A DNA stretch of 64,000 nucleotides, taken from Ancylostoma caninum. Lineage: Eukaryota; Nematoda; Chromadorea; Rhabditida; Ancylostomatidae. Positions 51,254-60,790 of this stretch are shown piece by piece. The stretch lies in assembly GCA_037903475.1 (NCBI GenBank), contig JBAJFG010000405.1, positions 1-64,000 of the forward strand. The letters are read 5' to 3'. Made by a program: the position numbers and the translations under genes. Positions within the stretch are counted from its first letter, which is position 1. Each line of letters begins with the position of its first letter. The notes beneath the pieces were generated by a model, which saw nothing but the letters and a program-made list of their open reading frames with translations, had not been told where the DNA came from and searched no databases.

Positions 51254-53345
51254 CAGAGTCAAGTGTATGATGGTAATTTACCAAGGGGGTGGGGTCGCCT
51301 GAAGAGGGTAGTATAATAACAGCAAGGAAGGGAGGTTCGTTTTTCACCAGTGGGTTCTTTTTCATTTAGTACCATTAATAACAAGTGTAGTCGGTAGCTC
51401 TTTCTACTTAAGCTTGGACGTTTTATTTGGCTGTAAATCGACTCCTAGCGTCCAATAAATATATAGCTCAAAATGCAATTTCGTGGATAGTGTCCTAGGA
51501 CCTCTGGAAATCACTTGGTGCTCCGAAGCTGAAAAGGCGGTTTCACAAATTCAAACCTTATGAGGATGCAAAATCTCACGGCTTCTCATTCAATGGAATT
51601 TTTTATAGCGATAAGACCACATAAGACATAACCGCAAAATTTGTTAACCCGTGCGCGACCAAAAAAGCGTGGCTCACCGGTGAGCCGCGCTTTTTTGGTC
51701 GCGTGGGACCGCGCGGCTCACCGGTGAGCCGCGCCCCTCTTATCAAGTACTGAACCTTATTTTCGAAATATTTCGCAGTATTTCCATACGGAATGGGTAC
51801 AATTCTTCCTAAGAAGGTCTAAAAAAGCTGTGGTTCAGGAACGAGTTCCCCTTTATTGCGACAAATATCACGAAAAAGATGGGATTTTAAAATCAAAAAG
51901 GCTAGCTTTTCATTTCTTGTGTAGCGGATGGAGATAATCTGGATAAAATCCACATTTCCTACATAGAAACACGTTCATTACATCCTGCACCTCCTTATTC
52001 GGCAGGCTAGAGCCACACGAACATGTATACTCTCTGATCCCTCCGTTATATCACTCAGAACACCCTTTGCAAACTTCTTTCGTTCTCAATGAAATCCAGA
52101 AGGGTTCAGATCCTTTCCTATTCTGGTCCGATGACACAAAAATCTCTTAGAACTAAATTTCGAGTTATTTTTGCAAAAAGATCTGTTCTTTCCCCAATTA
52201 TCTTATCGCAACAGTGTGGAACTCAGCGGGCGCCGCATTCTTGAAAGGGGCGTTGGTCCCACGCGCCAGACACGCAAAAATGCGCGCGGTCATCAAAAGG
52301 TTAAATTTGAGGTAAGTTGACATTCAATAACTGACAAAAGTAGAAGGTCCTGTAAAAAAACGACTCTATGCCTGAGAAAGGCCAAATCTTCATTTAATGT
52401 ATTGCTTCAAAGCTGTTCTCTCATACAAAGCAGCTATGAAGTTATCCGCCTCAGAGTAACACCACAATCTTGAACTTGCCGAAAATTAGGTTTCTTTTTC
52501 ATGGCTCTTTTTTTAGCGTATATTTGGAAGCTGACAAAACACTAAACATGATTCTCGAAGAGGAAGTCAAGTTCTATAATCTTGTAAAATTTCTGCTTCC
52601 AACATTATCTGTAAAGAGTTTTATTCCGTGGCTAAAGCGATGGTAAACCGTTGGTAAAAATGGCAATTCTTCTATCTTTTTACCAACGAATTCCCACCCA
52701 AATTTAACCCTAATAAACCAGATTTCTCAGAACAAAATGATGTGCACCAGAAAGCGCAAATACACCTAATAGCAGAACGAGCGGAACCATTTTCCCAGGT
52801 CGCATGCCAACTAAATTCGTGACAAACAACCATGCATCTGCACGTGTACGATTCTAATTCTTAGTAAAAGAACACCACTAACGCGCGACTTTCCAGTCCA
52901 GTTCAAAAAGGTCCTGACAAATTGTTTTTGTTCATACACATGGATACTTGACGTCCGACTGCTCCACATACATTTTTCCACTTTGCAAAAATTAGTCTCC
53001 GGCGGGGATCGAACCCTGGACCTGTTTGAACACGAATACGAGTTCTGCGTCACCCCAGTTGCTCATAACAAGTGTGTAGATGTGCGACATAGACATGTGC
53101 GGAAATTGACTGGTTGCTTCATTGATAAAACTTGGAATTCAAGAATAAAAATCAAAAATTGAGCAGTGAAAAATTAATTTTAAAAATTAATTGAATTCAA
53201 AAATTACCTTCCATATATTTTGGAAGTTGTTGAATTACAATAACTGAGAATTAAATGTTCTAAAGGAGGTCGCATTTCTCCCGTCTACAAGGGGGAAGGG
53301 GGTCGCTTCGAGGTCGAATTTTTACCAACACCATGCTTGACCCTG
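51254..53345. mobile_element. hAT-like element, copy B, 8-bp duplication TTCAAGTT
   Basis: The termini CAGAGTCAAGTGTATGATGG and CCAACACCATGCTTGACCCTG-type are inverted. They are flanked by the exact 8-bp duplication TTCAAGTT at 51246-51253 and 53346-53353, as expected of hAT. It is 2092 bp including a 653-bp insert; the remaining 1435 bp is collinear, in reverse, with copy A at 36177-37665. It contains minus-strand GGTTCGATCCCCGCC at about 53000, a B-box match. No transposase is encoded, so it must have moved in trans. Confidence 0.85.
51648..52300. mobile_element. TTAA-flanked palindromic insert inside hAT copy B
   Basis: Flanked by TTAA (51644-51647 and 52301-52304). hAT copy A has a single TTAA at the same place, so this is a proven insertion with TTAA duplication. 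The left end carries a hairpin with stems GCGACCAAAAAAGCG and CGCTTTTTTGGTCGC about the centre CTCACCGGTGAG, followed by a second GCTCACCGGTGAGC palindrome. The right end has GCGCGCGGTCATC in inverted relation. No coding capacity. Confidence 0.85.
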
Positions 53346-53994
53346 TTCAAGTTTCTGGAATACTCATCTTATTACTTAGTTCGTTCTTCCTATCGCGAGT
53401 TCTTGATGTTCCTCTAAATTTGGTTACTTACCACTTCTTTGAATAGTTTTTTTTTACATTTTGTTATTCTTTTTCATCAAGTATGGAATTTCTACGTATG
53501 TACGAATAAATAAATTACCAAACTTTCAGGTGACGTTATCATAACTAGTACGTTAGAGGTTGTGAGTTATCTGATGTATAGAAATAAACCTTATCAACAG
53601 GAGGAACATCCACCATCTAACAAAACGTCAACGAGACAGTCCACAGAAAATGAAAATTGAACGAAAGATGAAAAAAGTCGAAAATGAAAACCAAGAACGG
53701 TAATGGGTGCAGTTAATGTCAACGTTCTTTCCACGATGACAAGTGAACGCGTGTGTCGCAAAGATTACCAGATAACCATTTCAACACTCCCCAAGTTCAC
53801 CCATCGTTAACGTGGGCGTCAACACATTTACCCTTACAAGGGAAGTGCAACAGGCCAGACTCGCAAATCGGAATGAAACCTATCTGGCTTGAATCTTTGT
53901 TGGAGAGGGTGTTACAGTATATATTTCATTATTGCCCTCGATTCCAAAAAACAAAAATCCCACCACAGTACCATATGCGCTGCAGCACTCGTCC

Positions 53995-54070
53995 GTCAGC
54001 GACGATGTGGCCGAGTGGGGAGGATGCTGCACTGTCAGCTCGAGAGTTTGAACCCCGTCATGCGCACCTA
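53995..54070 (+). other. Ser/Leu tRNA-like sequence in the left arm
   Basis: GACGATGTGGCCGAGTGGGG matches a type-II tRNA 5' half with an exact A box (TGGCCGAGTGG). GAGAGTTTGAACCCCGTC resembles a T arm with B box. The anticodon arm is degenerate, so no functional tRNA is claimed. Confidence 0.55.
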
Positions 54071-54180
54071 CCTGTTTTGCTCTCTCATTTTTTTATTCCC
54101 CCTGTGTTGTTGAAATCAAATTTAAAAGGTTAGAAGATAATACTTATCCTTACTGACGCACTAGGCACGGAATAACTACG

Positions 54181-54190
54181 TTATATAAAA
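54181..54190 (+). promoter_or_regulatory. TATA box upstream of the 214-codon ORF
   Basis: TTATATAAAA lies about 90 bp before the ATG at 54273, just inside the left arm. It is the best core-promoter match near this ORF. Transcription start is inferred, not seen. Confidence 0.5.
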
Positions 54191-54272
54191 CCTGCTTTTC
54201 TCCCTCGATTAGCTATAAAGTAGCAGTCACTTTTCACGACTGTAACTCAAAATCTTTCCCACTCGGTTCATA

Positions 54273-54917
54273 ATGTTCGAACCTTCACGCGTCGTGGCCC
54301 TTTTGTTGGCTCGGTTTGGTCCGGGTGATGGCAACTGTGCAACTCGTGATGAGCGGAAGTTGGCCGAAGCATTTGGAAGGATTCTTCTTGAGGCTGCTCA
54401 CTGCGAGCTTACAATAGCAGATGAAGAAGAACTAGAAGTCGATGATGAGGAAAAGATGGACGAGGAATGGGATATAATGTCCGAAATTGATGAGGTTTGC
54501 TCTCCCCTCCCGTATGAATCGGGATTTGTCGGATTCGGCAGAAAGCCCATACCCGTAGAGCAGGTATTTTCTTCCCCATTTTCTGATGATGCCATTTGGA
54601 AACCACACATTTGGGGAGTACCCCTTTTTAAGGTCAAATCGGCGATTGCTTATTACCGCTCCACGAGCAAAGGATCCCGCCCGCTCGCTGCTATGCAGCA
54701 CAGATTTCGTTGGATACAGTGCAAAAACCATGTTGATAAATTGAGGCAGATAGAGAAAGAAGGTGAAATTTTGCAAGTTTTCGGGTTCCATATTTCTTTT
54801 GGTGATTTAGACGAGATTAGAGCTATTTTAGATGAGATTAGAGCAGAGAAATGTGCATCTCTGAAGAGACTCAATTTTTTGCTTGAGGAAAAAGTTGCGG
54901 AAAGACAACGTCAGTAA
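54273..54917 (+). CDS. Intact 214-residue protein of unknown function in a TIR element
   Basis: A single-exon open frame, ATG to TAA, with mixed composition and no low-complexity bias outside an acidic block. Residues about 1-45 are a mostly helical N-terminus (FEPSRVVALLLARFG). Residues about 45-75 are strongly acidic (ADEEELEVDDEEKMDEEWD). Residues about 88-150 include GFGRKPIPVEQV and a basic segment, YYRSTSKGSRP then MQHRFRWIQCKNHVDKLR, that looks like a helical DNA-binding region. The C-terminus (DLDEIRAILDEIRAEKCASL then FLLEEKVAERQRQ) is probably coiled coil. I do not recognise a catalytic DDE/D triad, RT or helicase. It may be a DNA-binding subunit of a two-protein transposase or the remnant N-terminal half of one. 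An intact frame amid decayed repeats suggests recent activity or selection. Confidence 0.7.
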   Translation: MFEPSRVVALLLARFGPGDGNCATRDERKLAEAFGRILLEAAHCELTIADEEELEVDDEEKMDEEWDIMSEIDEVCSPLPYESGFVGFGRKPIPVEQVFSSPFSDDAIWKPHIWGVPLFKVKSAIAYYRSTSKGSRPLAAMQHRFRWIQCKNHVDKLRQIEKEGEILQVFGFHISFGDLDEIRAILDEIRAEKCASLKRLNFLLEEKVAERQRQ

Positions 54918-55009
54918 AGACAAGTGTTGTCTTCTAGCCCTCCAAAATTGATTTCAATAACATAGGAGGAATAAAAAACAAAAATGCAAAACGAGTGTCA
55001 ATGACGGGA

Positions 55010-55075
55010 TCCAAACCCTCGACCTCCTGCCTATCAGTCCGCATCCTCTCCACTCGGCCACCTCGTCGCTGACGG
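55010..55075 (-). other. Ser/Leu tRNA-like sequence in the right arm
   Basis: The minus strand reads GACGAGGTGGCCGAGTGGAG, with an exact A box, then an anticodon-arm-like GCGGACTGATAGGC, then GAGGGTTTGGATCCCGTC with a T-stem GGG/CCC. It is better preserved than its partner in the left arm and closer to tRNA-Ser in layout. The acceptor stem does not close properly, so it is called tRNA-like only. Confidence 0.55.
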
Positions 55076-55225
55076 ACTAGTGCTGCAACGCATATAGTAC
55101 TGTGGTGGGATTTTTGTTTTTTGGAATCGAGGGCAATAATGAAATATATACTGTAACACCCTCTCCAACAAAGATTCAAGCCAGATAGGTTTCATCCCGA
55201 TTTTCGAATATGGCCTCTTGCACTT

Positions 55226-57760
55226 CCCTTGTTAGTAATCTCAGCTTCGCATTCAGGTCAATATTTTTACTCCAGGAGTATAGTGCGGTTCCCTTGCATC
55301 GGAGCAAGGATATGAAAAGTCTCACCAAGATGAAATCTAGGCACAACACACGTAAATCCATGCAAGGCACTCGTTCACGTAGAACCCACGCGAAACCAGG
55401 CTCACAAACCATGCCCTGCATGTGACTTGCATCTCTCAATGTGATGCGGAACTCTGTGCCCTGGGCTGATTTATATAAACAACCGATTAATTAAAAAATT
55501 ACGCTCAAATGCAGATTAAGTGGCTGTGAAGGTGTCTCTAAAGGGCGTACATAAATCAAATGAGATAGTTATAGATAGATCGGGAATAATAAATCAACTT
55601 AAAAAAAACATATGAAACGATGGCAGACGCAGAAATGGGTGACCAGAGGAAGCCCCTCTCCTACAGTCTCTAGGTCCTTTCCTCACTCGCCCTAAGATAT
55701 TGTAGTTTTTCAAACTTAAGAATGGAATTTTAACGCCGAAAGCTTGCCGAATAAAAACCGCTTTAGTCTTGAAGTCTCAGCATTGTAAACATACGGAAAT
55801 AAGATAGATGCTTCGGGACGGAAGATTACCGCAGTCGCCACAAAAATGAAATATATGAAATACGCAACGCATAAAGATCGATCGGGACAAGTTACATGTG
55901 CTGCAGACACGCAGTGTGTCGCGAGCTGCATAATCTGAGTCAGCTCTGACGCAGATGGGACGCTCGCACTTGCGGCGTCGCGGCTACATATCTGTGCACG
56001 GAGGTCACTTGCGATTCTCATTTAGAGTATAGATGAGGACCACAGGCGACATTAGATGATTTTCATGCTATTTACCTGCCTGTATGAGAAATCTTCCACA
56101 TACGAATGCATCTGACATAGATTTGACGCACCAAGTATGAATAGCCCAAATGATATGTGTTTTTTTTTTCGCGTTCGGTGTGCTTCCGGCCTCACTCATA
56201 CGTAAACGCAATGCTCTGCTTTAGAATTTCAGCACGCTCTAAGTAGAAAAAGCGACATTTCCAAATTTTAACCTACACGGTCCCTATTCTTGAGGTTTCT
56301 ATTCTCTGTAGTGAGTGATCGACGCTAATGGTGGTCTATTAGGATCAATGCTACGCTGTGCAGCATTGTTCAGAACGAAATCCAAAGTCAAAACGAACTG
56401 CGAGCAAACGAAGCAATCGATTGGCACACTTGATTTTTGTGTTCATTTACACACATTCGAGGATGTCTTCAAAAAGGTGACTTATGGAGGGGCCTACTGG
56501 CGGGCTAAATAATTTCTATGTGCTTTACATCAATTTCCGTGCAAATCCAACATTGATTTGACCTTCTTGAAGCCTGTTATGTGCAAATAAAATTATCATA
56601 TTAATGGTCAATCTTCTCGTGATTTTTTGAATTAGAATTTGTGGGATATGAATACTAAGAATTTCATAGGCACTATATACCTCTAGATGCGCTATGTTTT
56701 ACTGTGGGCATAGCACACCATAGAGGCTAATTAATCCGACATTGAGAACGGATTTGAAATCAGAGTCACAAGTTGCATAAGACAATGTACACCTCGCTAT
56801 GAATGGCCACACTGATCAAGTATCCTTCCCTTGTTAGTCAACATAATTAGCGGTGCAGTATAATGGTTATAACGATCTGCTGTGCTTTTGGGCATGATCC
56901 TTCATAGGAATAGACACCCTCTACTTCGTTTCGCCATCTAGATCAAAAAGTTGCTGCTCTCAAAATTTGAGGTTCTTGAGATCCGGCAACTAATACCATC
57001 AATTATTTCCCACATGTTTTCAAGGGTGTTTCTCCACTCCTTTTACAAATCTTTCATCTTTCACGGGAACTTTTCCGCACATTCCAGTGGAAGCTACTGG
57101 CAAGGTGATTTCATGATTCGAGACAAGATTTTAAGTGCTTCTACGATTCTCAGATGGAATCCAATGCACGGCGGCTCCCACGATGCTTACTAATTTACAG
57201 CTCCATCGTGATACAAGATTTTGAACTTTTGTGAAAGTGCTTTACATAACCTTACTGAAGAGTTGCCCCCCCGTTGAAAATGAGAGTTGTCTTGATTGTT
57301 CCCACCAGCTGTCGTTATCGATATGAAGTGGTTATCTATGCATTGGTAACCTGCTGAGCAGCCCGGATACATTGAGATAACCCATAATAAACATGTCAAC
57401 GTACTCAAGTTTGCCCTTTACCTGAGCCCCATCAGCATGTTCACCCATATGTTACGTTGTCCATGACCAGCTGCTACCCATAGGTATGAGATTACCCATC
57501 CTTTTAGTGAAGTATTCGGACAGTCGAAGGTTCTCGTCTGTTCGCTGGTCCTGAACGTACGACTGGGGACGTTTACACTTGATTTCATTGATGCCATAAT
57601 TACCTCCTACCACCCTCTCTGAATGAGTCGCCTGGGAAGATTACGTTTGCTTCTGTAAAGAGAGATTCCTCAACTGGCAAGAAGGAGACTATAACCGTTT
57701 TTAGGTACGTATTTCTTAGGTGTCGTAACTGCTCTTCGGGCAAGTTAGACGCTGTTGGCG
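55226..57760. other. Unassigned intergenic sequence
   Basis: A minus-strand frame at 55176-55439 ends in REVQEAIFENRDETYLA within the right arm. The corresponding bases of the left arm encode a similar REVQQARLANRNETYLA, which hints that the arm was once coding. Around 56850-56900 is a tRNA-like piece (GTGCAGTATAATGGTTATAA). Nothing else is recognised. Confidence 0.4.
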
Positions 57761-57764
57761 TTCT

Positions 57765-57792
57765 CGGTGCAAAACTTTCGGACCAACCTAAT
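57765..57792 (-). mobile_element. Solo mariner-type terminus, inverted
   Basis: AAACTTTCGGACCAACCTAA followed by TA is the inverse of the terminus at 19684. No transposase or opposite end is found nearby. Confidence 0.5.
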
Positions 57793-58204
57793 AACTAACC
57801 TTCCTTGAGATATGCCAGCGCATCCACAACCACACTAAGAGGAAGCTCACTCGAGAAATGCTACAAAGAAGAAAAGCAATGAATAGTGGAAAAAGTACCA
57901 GCCTATCTTATGAATTCCGAGTAAAGCAAGGCTTTCGTTCAAGGAAAAACTACGTTAATCAACGCCCATAAGAATAATCCCAAAGGACTCTCGTTTGCAA
58001 TGAAGGGATGGTTTAATGAATACTAATTCTAAATATGATCAGAACAGCAACTCTTGCGACACATTTTACCCAAAAATCTGGCCGACGTGAGTGCAGCCAA
58101 ATTCAAAGCATGGGAAACCATTTGTAAACGAGGTGGTGAAGAAAGGAACTCGGAAACGTGAGACGCCAGCGAAACCTGGCGGAGGGTCTAGGATGCTTCT
58201 CACT

Positions 58205-58330
58205 GGATGTTGTCGATTCGGATATAGATTTATTGACAGATTTTATCGATTTTCCTCATTTTAGTTTCTCCCAAGCTTCGCTCTATTGTCCAGACGACTT
58301 CCATAGGGGCTATTCAGCATACTCAGCATG
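58205..58330 (+). repeat. Single Helitron-type minisatellite unit
   Basis: TATAGATTTATTGACAGATT followed by TTATCGATTTTCCTCATTTT and a GGGGCTATTCAGCATACTC block; a diverged copy of the 117-bp unit at 3889-4371. Confidence 0.45.
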
Positions 58331-59624
58331 AATGAAAATCCAATAACAGTGAAAACTCGAAAATACTTCGGCAAAACCAGTGATTCAATGCCTGCACATG
58401 AAATGTTCTTCACTCACGAAAATTGCATGAGCGTTAAAGGTCATTCATGAAATTGGAGAAAACCGTTATAATGACCAAGTCCACGACTTTGAGTTCAAGC
58501 TTATATTTCAATCGACTTCACAAGCCGGTGTTGACATCTAGCGAAATAGTGGACAAGATTGATCCATTGTAGATGCATACGACTACGTTATCATTTGAAA
58601 CTCTTCAGATCTCTGCAAATTCTAATTTTTTTGTACTTGAGTCTTTCTGAACGGTGACACTATTTCCTGATCGCAATATATTCAATAAATAATCATACAA
58701 CGTAAACACCATAACGCATACTCAGATCTAACAGAAACTCTTAACCCTTCAACACCTTTTGTGGTAACATAACGATTATCGCCCAATGTAAAAAGCTAAA
58801 AGGTTTTTGCCAAGAGAAGGCATTTCAACTAACTGTTTTGTCGTGATCTTATGGATCACAAGTTACTGAAATTTTTTGAGATGACGCAAGAGCACCTAGG
58901 CACTTTTGATTTTTAACAGTCAAAATCAGGTGCGGTAGTGTGGCAGTAGAAATCATCGAAGAAAGAGCGGAAGTCAAAGGAAACAATTTCTCATGCAAAT
59001 GATTTTTTAGAGGAGAAAGGGTGTGGAACGATAAGAAAGCTGAAACGATAACGATAAGGTTCTCGATCAATGCATGTGAAACTTGAACGGGCGCGCAGAC
59101 CAAACATTAGCGGAGACAGTTTAACTTCAGAAAGGCATATGTACAATGGCGGCAACATATTTAGCACACCCACTATTTTGGCAAACAGAAATTTTCGAAT
59201 ATCTTAACTCTAGGATGAGCGATAGGAACCAAGCCTGAGCAAGAGTTGAACTTCAGTTGAAGGTTTCTCCAAATCTTGTGTCAAATTTTTATGTCTTCTA
59301 GGTGCTTAATGTTTAAAATGGCTTGTCAAACCGGTTGAAATGTCAGCTTAAAGCTCGATCTATTAGTTGTGAAAATTGTCCTGGTTCACGCCACGACATG
59401 GCGACACTTCATACATGGACTGCCTTCAAGGAGCATGTAATTGGCGTAACTGAAGAGCATTTCGCGTGGAGATGCTGACTCGGTTATTTTGTCAATGTAC
59501 TAAGGGCTCCTTGTGCACACGCTTTCATTCATGTTCAGCATGCTAAACAACGCCAATGACCACGCCGGAATGAAACGCATGAAAAATTGATGAAATCAAT
59601 GAATAGATGATGGTGGTGCTCAAA

Positions 59625-59872
59625 CTCTGATAACTGTACAGAACTAACGCAGTCCGAATGGCGTAATGGTTCAGGTAGAAACCCTAGCAGCAACTGTTCC
59701 CATTTGCTGCCATCCTTCCCTTAATTGACGCCATCCCAGCAGCAAGTGCTGCTGAAGGGACGAAAGCTTGAGCAGCAATCGAGGAGAGGATGACAGCAAT
59801 TGGGAAAAGTCGCTACAAGAGTTTCTACTCGAACCCCGATCGGCCTGCATTCCTGCTGCACAGTTATCAGAG
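59625..59872. mobile_element. MITE family CTCTGRTAACTG, copy 2
   Basis: The termini CTCTGATAACTGTACAG and CTGCACAGTTATCAGAG are near-perfect inverted repeats. Subterminal CGCAGTCCGAATGGCGTAAT and its inverted partner follow, the latter containing a GGGGTTCGAG B-box-like run. Central GCAGCAAGTGCTGCTG is palindromic. It is homologous to 29629-29835. Confidence 0.75.
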
Positions 59873-60256
59873 CTAGTATTGGAAAATTTTGCATATACAT
59901 ATAGTAGTAGAGAAGGGATAGTAAGTGCTGCAAATTGCTTTGTCTTTAAGCATAACTGATTCGGACCGCCTTCTTTGGCTAAGTTCGGGCTGCTGCTTAT
60001 GTGCTTACCGCTGTAAATGAGAATTGAGCATCACAAACAAAGGCGGTATTTCCAGTATAATGGTTTCGTTCTTATCGCTGACCTAGCACCTGATATCGTC
60101 GCTATCGCGTCGACGCATGACGAAGAGGAAAGGATAATTTTCTGCGCGCACTTGTAGTATCAAACACACTTCGGCATTGATACAAAGTCATCTTATTTAG
60201 AATAGTCATTCAAAATGTTTTGATTATTGTTTTGATGATCATTAGTCGATCAATCC

Positions 60257-60540
60257 TCAGACAAAACGTCGGAAGGACCGCAGCAGAAAGAGATCGCGCT
60301 CATGTGGTTAAGAGGCGAGAGACGCAGAGAAAAAAATTTCGGAAGGACCGCAGCAGAATGTTTTCTGCTGCGGTCCTTCCGAACCTCGCTGGAGTGCGTC
60401 GGAAGGACCGCAGCAGAATAGATTTGTGTGGGAAAAGATTCGGAAGGACCGCAGCAGGAAACCGGAAGAACCGCAGCAGAATGTTTTCTGCTGCGGTTTT
60501 TCCGGTTTCCTGCTGCGGTCCTTCCGAAAAATTGTCTGAG
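60257..60540. mobile_element. MITE built from seven copies of a 17-bp motif
   Basis: The ends CTCAGACAAAA and TTGTCTGAG are inverted repeats, identical to those of 4727-6695. CGGAAGGACCGCAGCAG occurs at 60270, 60340, 60400 and 60441 and, with one change, at 60463. Inverted copies start at 60365 and 60510, plus a two-change inverted copy at 60488. Adjacent direct and inverted copies form two perfect or near-perfect hairpins (60340-60381 and 60441-60526, the latter nested). Confidence 0.75.
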
Positions 60541-60619
60541 TCGATAACGGCTGCGCAAGAGGGTTGTCATATTCTTGATAATGTGGTGAAAAACTCCTAT
60601 GGGATTCCGCCACGCCTGC

Positions 60620-60790
60620 AGCACAACTTGCGAAAAATCAATAAATCGATAACCCCCGGTGCAAAGTGACCTTCAGATCCGCGATCAGCGTGGCATACTG
60701 ATGGATCACCTCAGTATGCACATTTCGATCAGGATTGGAGCTAAACTGAGAAAAATCGATAAAATCGATCGATAAATCGGTATCCGGATC
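60620..60790. repeat. Helitron-type minisatellite fragment
   Basis: AAAATCAATAAATCGATAAC, ATCACCTCAGTATGCACATT and GAGAAAAATCGATAAAATCG are minus-strand versions of the 117-bp unit, adjoining the MITE at 60257-60540. Confidence 0.5.

Larger units (their letters stand above)
53835..55225. mobile_element. Long-TIR element carrying an intact ORF and tRNA-like arms
   Basis: The arm at 53835-54161 and the arm at 54906-55225 are inverse complements. Shared blocks, outer to inner, are AAGGGAAGTGCAA, GATGAAACCTATCTGGC, GAGGGTGTTACAGTATATAT, AAATCCCACCACAGTA, the tRNA-like segment, then ATTCC.CCT.TGTT.TTGAA and CTTACTGACG. Between the arms lies only a TATA-preceded 214-codon ORF, whose stop codon is at the inner edge of the right arm. 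The compact layout (TIR, promoter, one ORF, TIR) suggests a DNA element. Outer boundaries and target duplication are not resolved. Confidence 0.7.

Noticed and set aside
54432..54791. 119-codon minus-strand ORF inside the 214-codon ORF
   Set aside because: Antisense shadow; the plus-strand ORF has the TATA box and better composition.
60250..60669. ORFs on both strands with repeated RKDRSR-type blocks
   Set aside because: They translate the 17-bp motif array of the MITE; no sign of protein coding.
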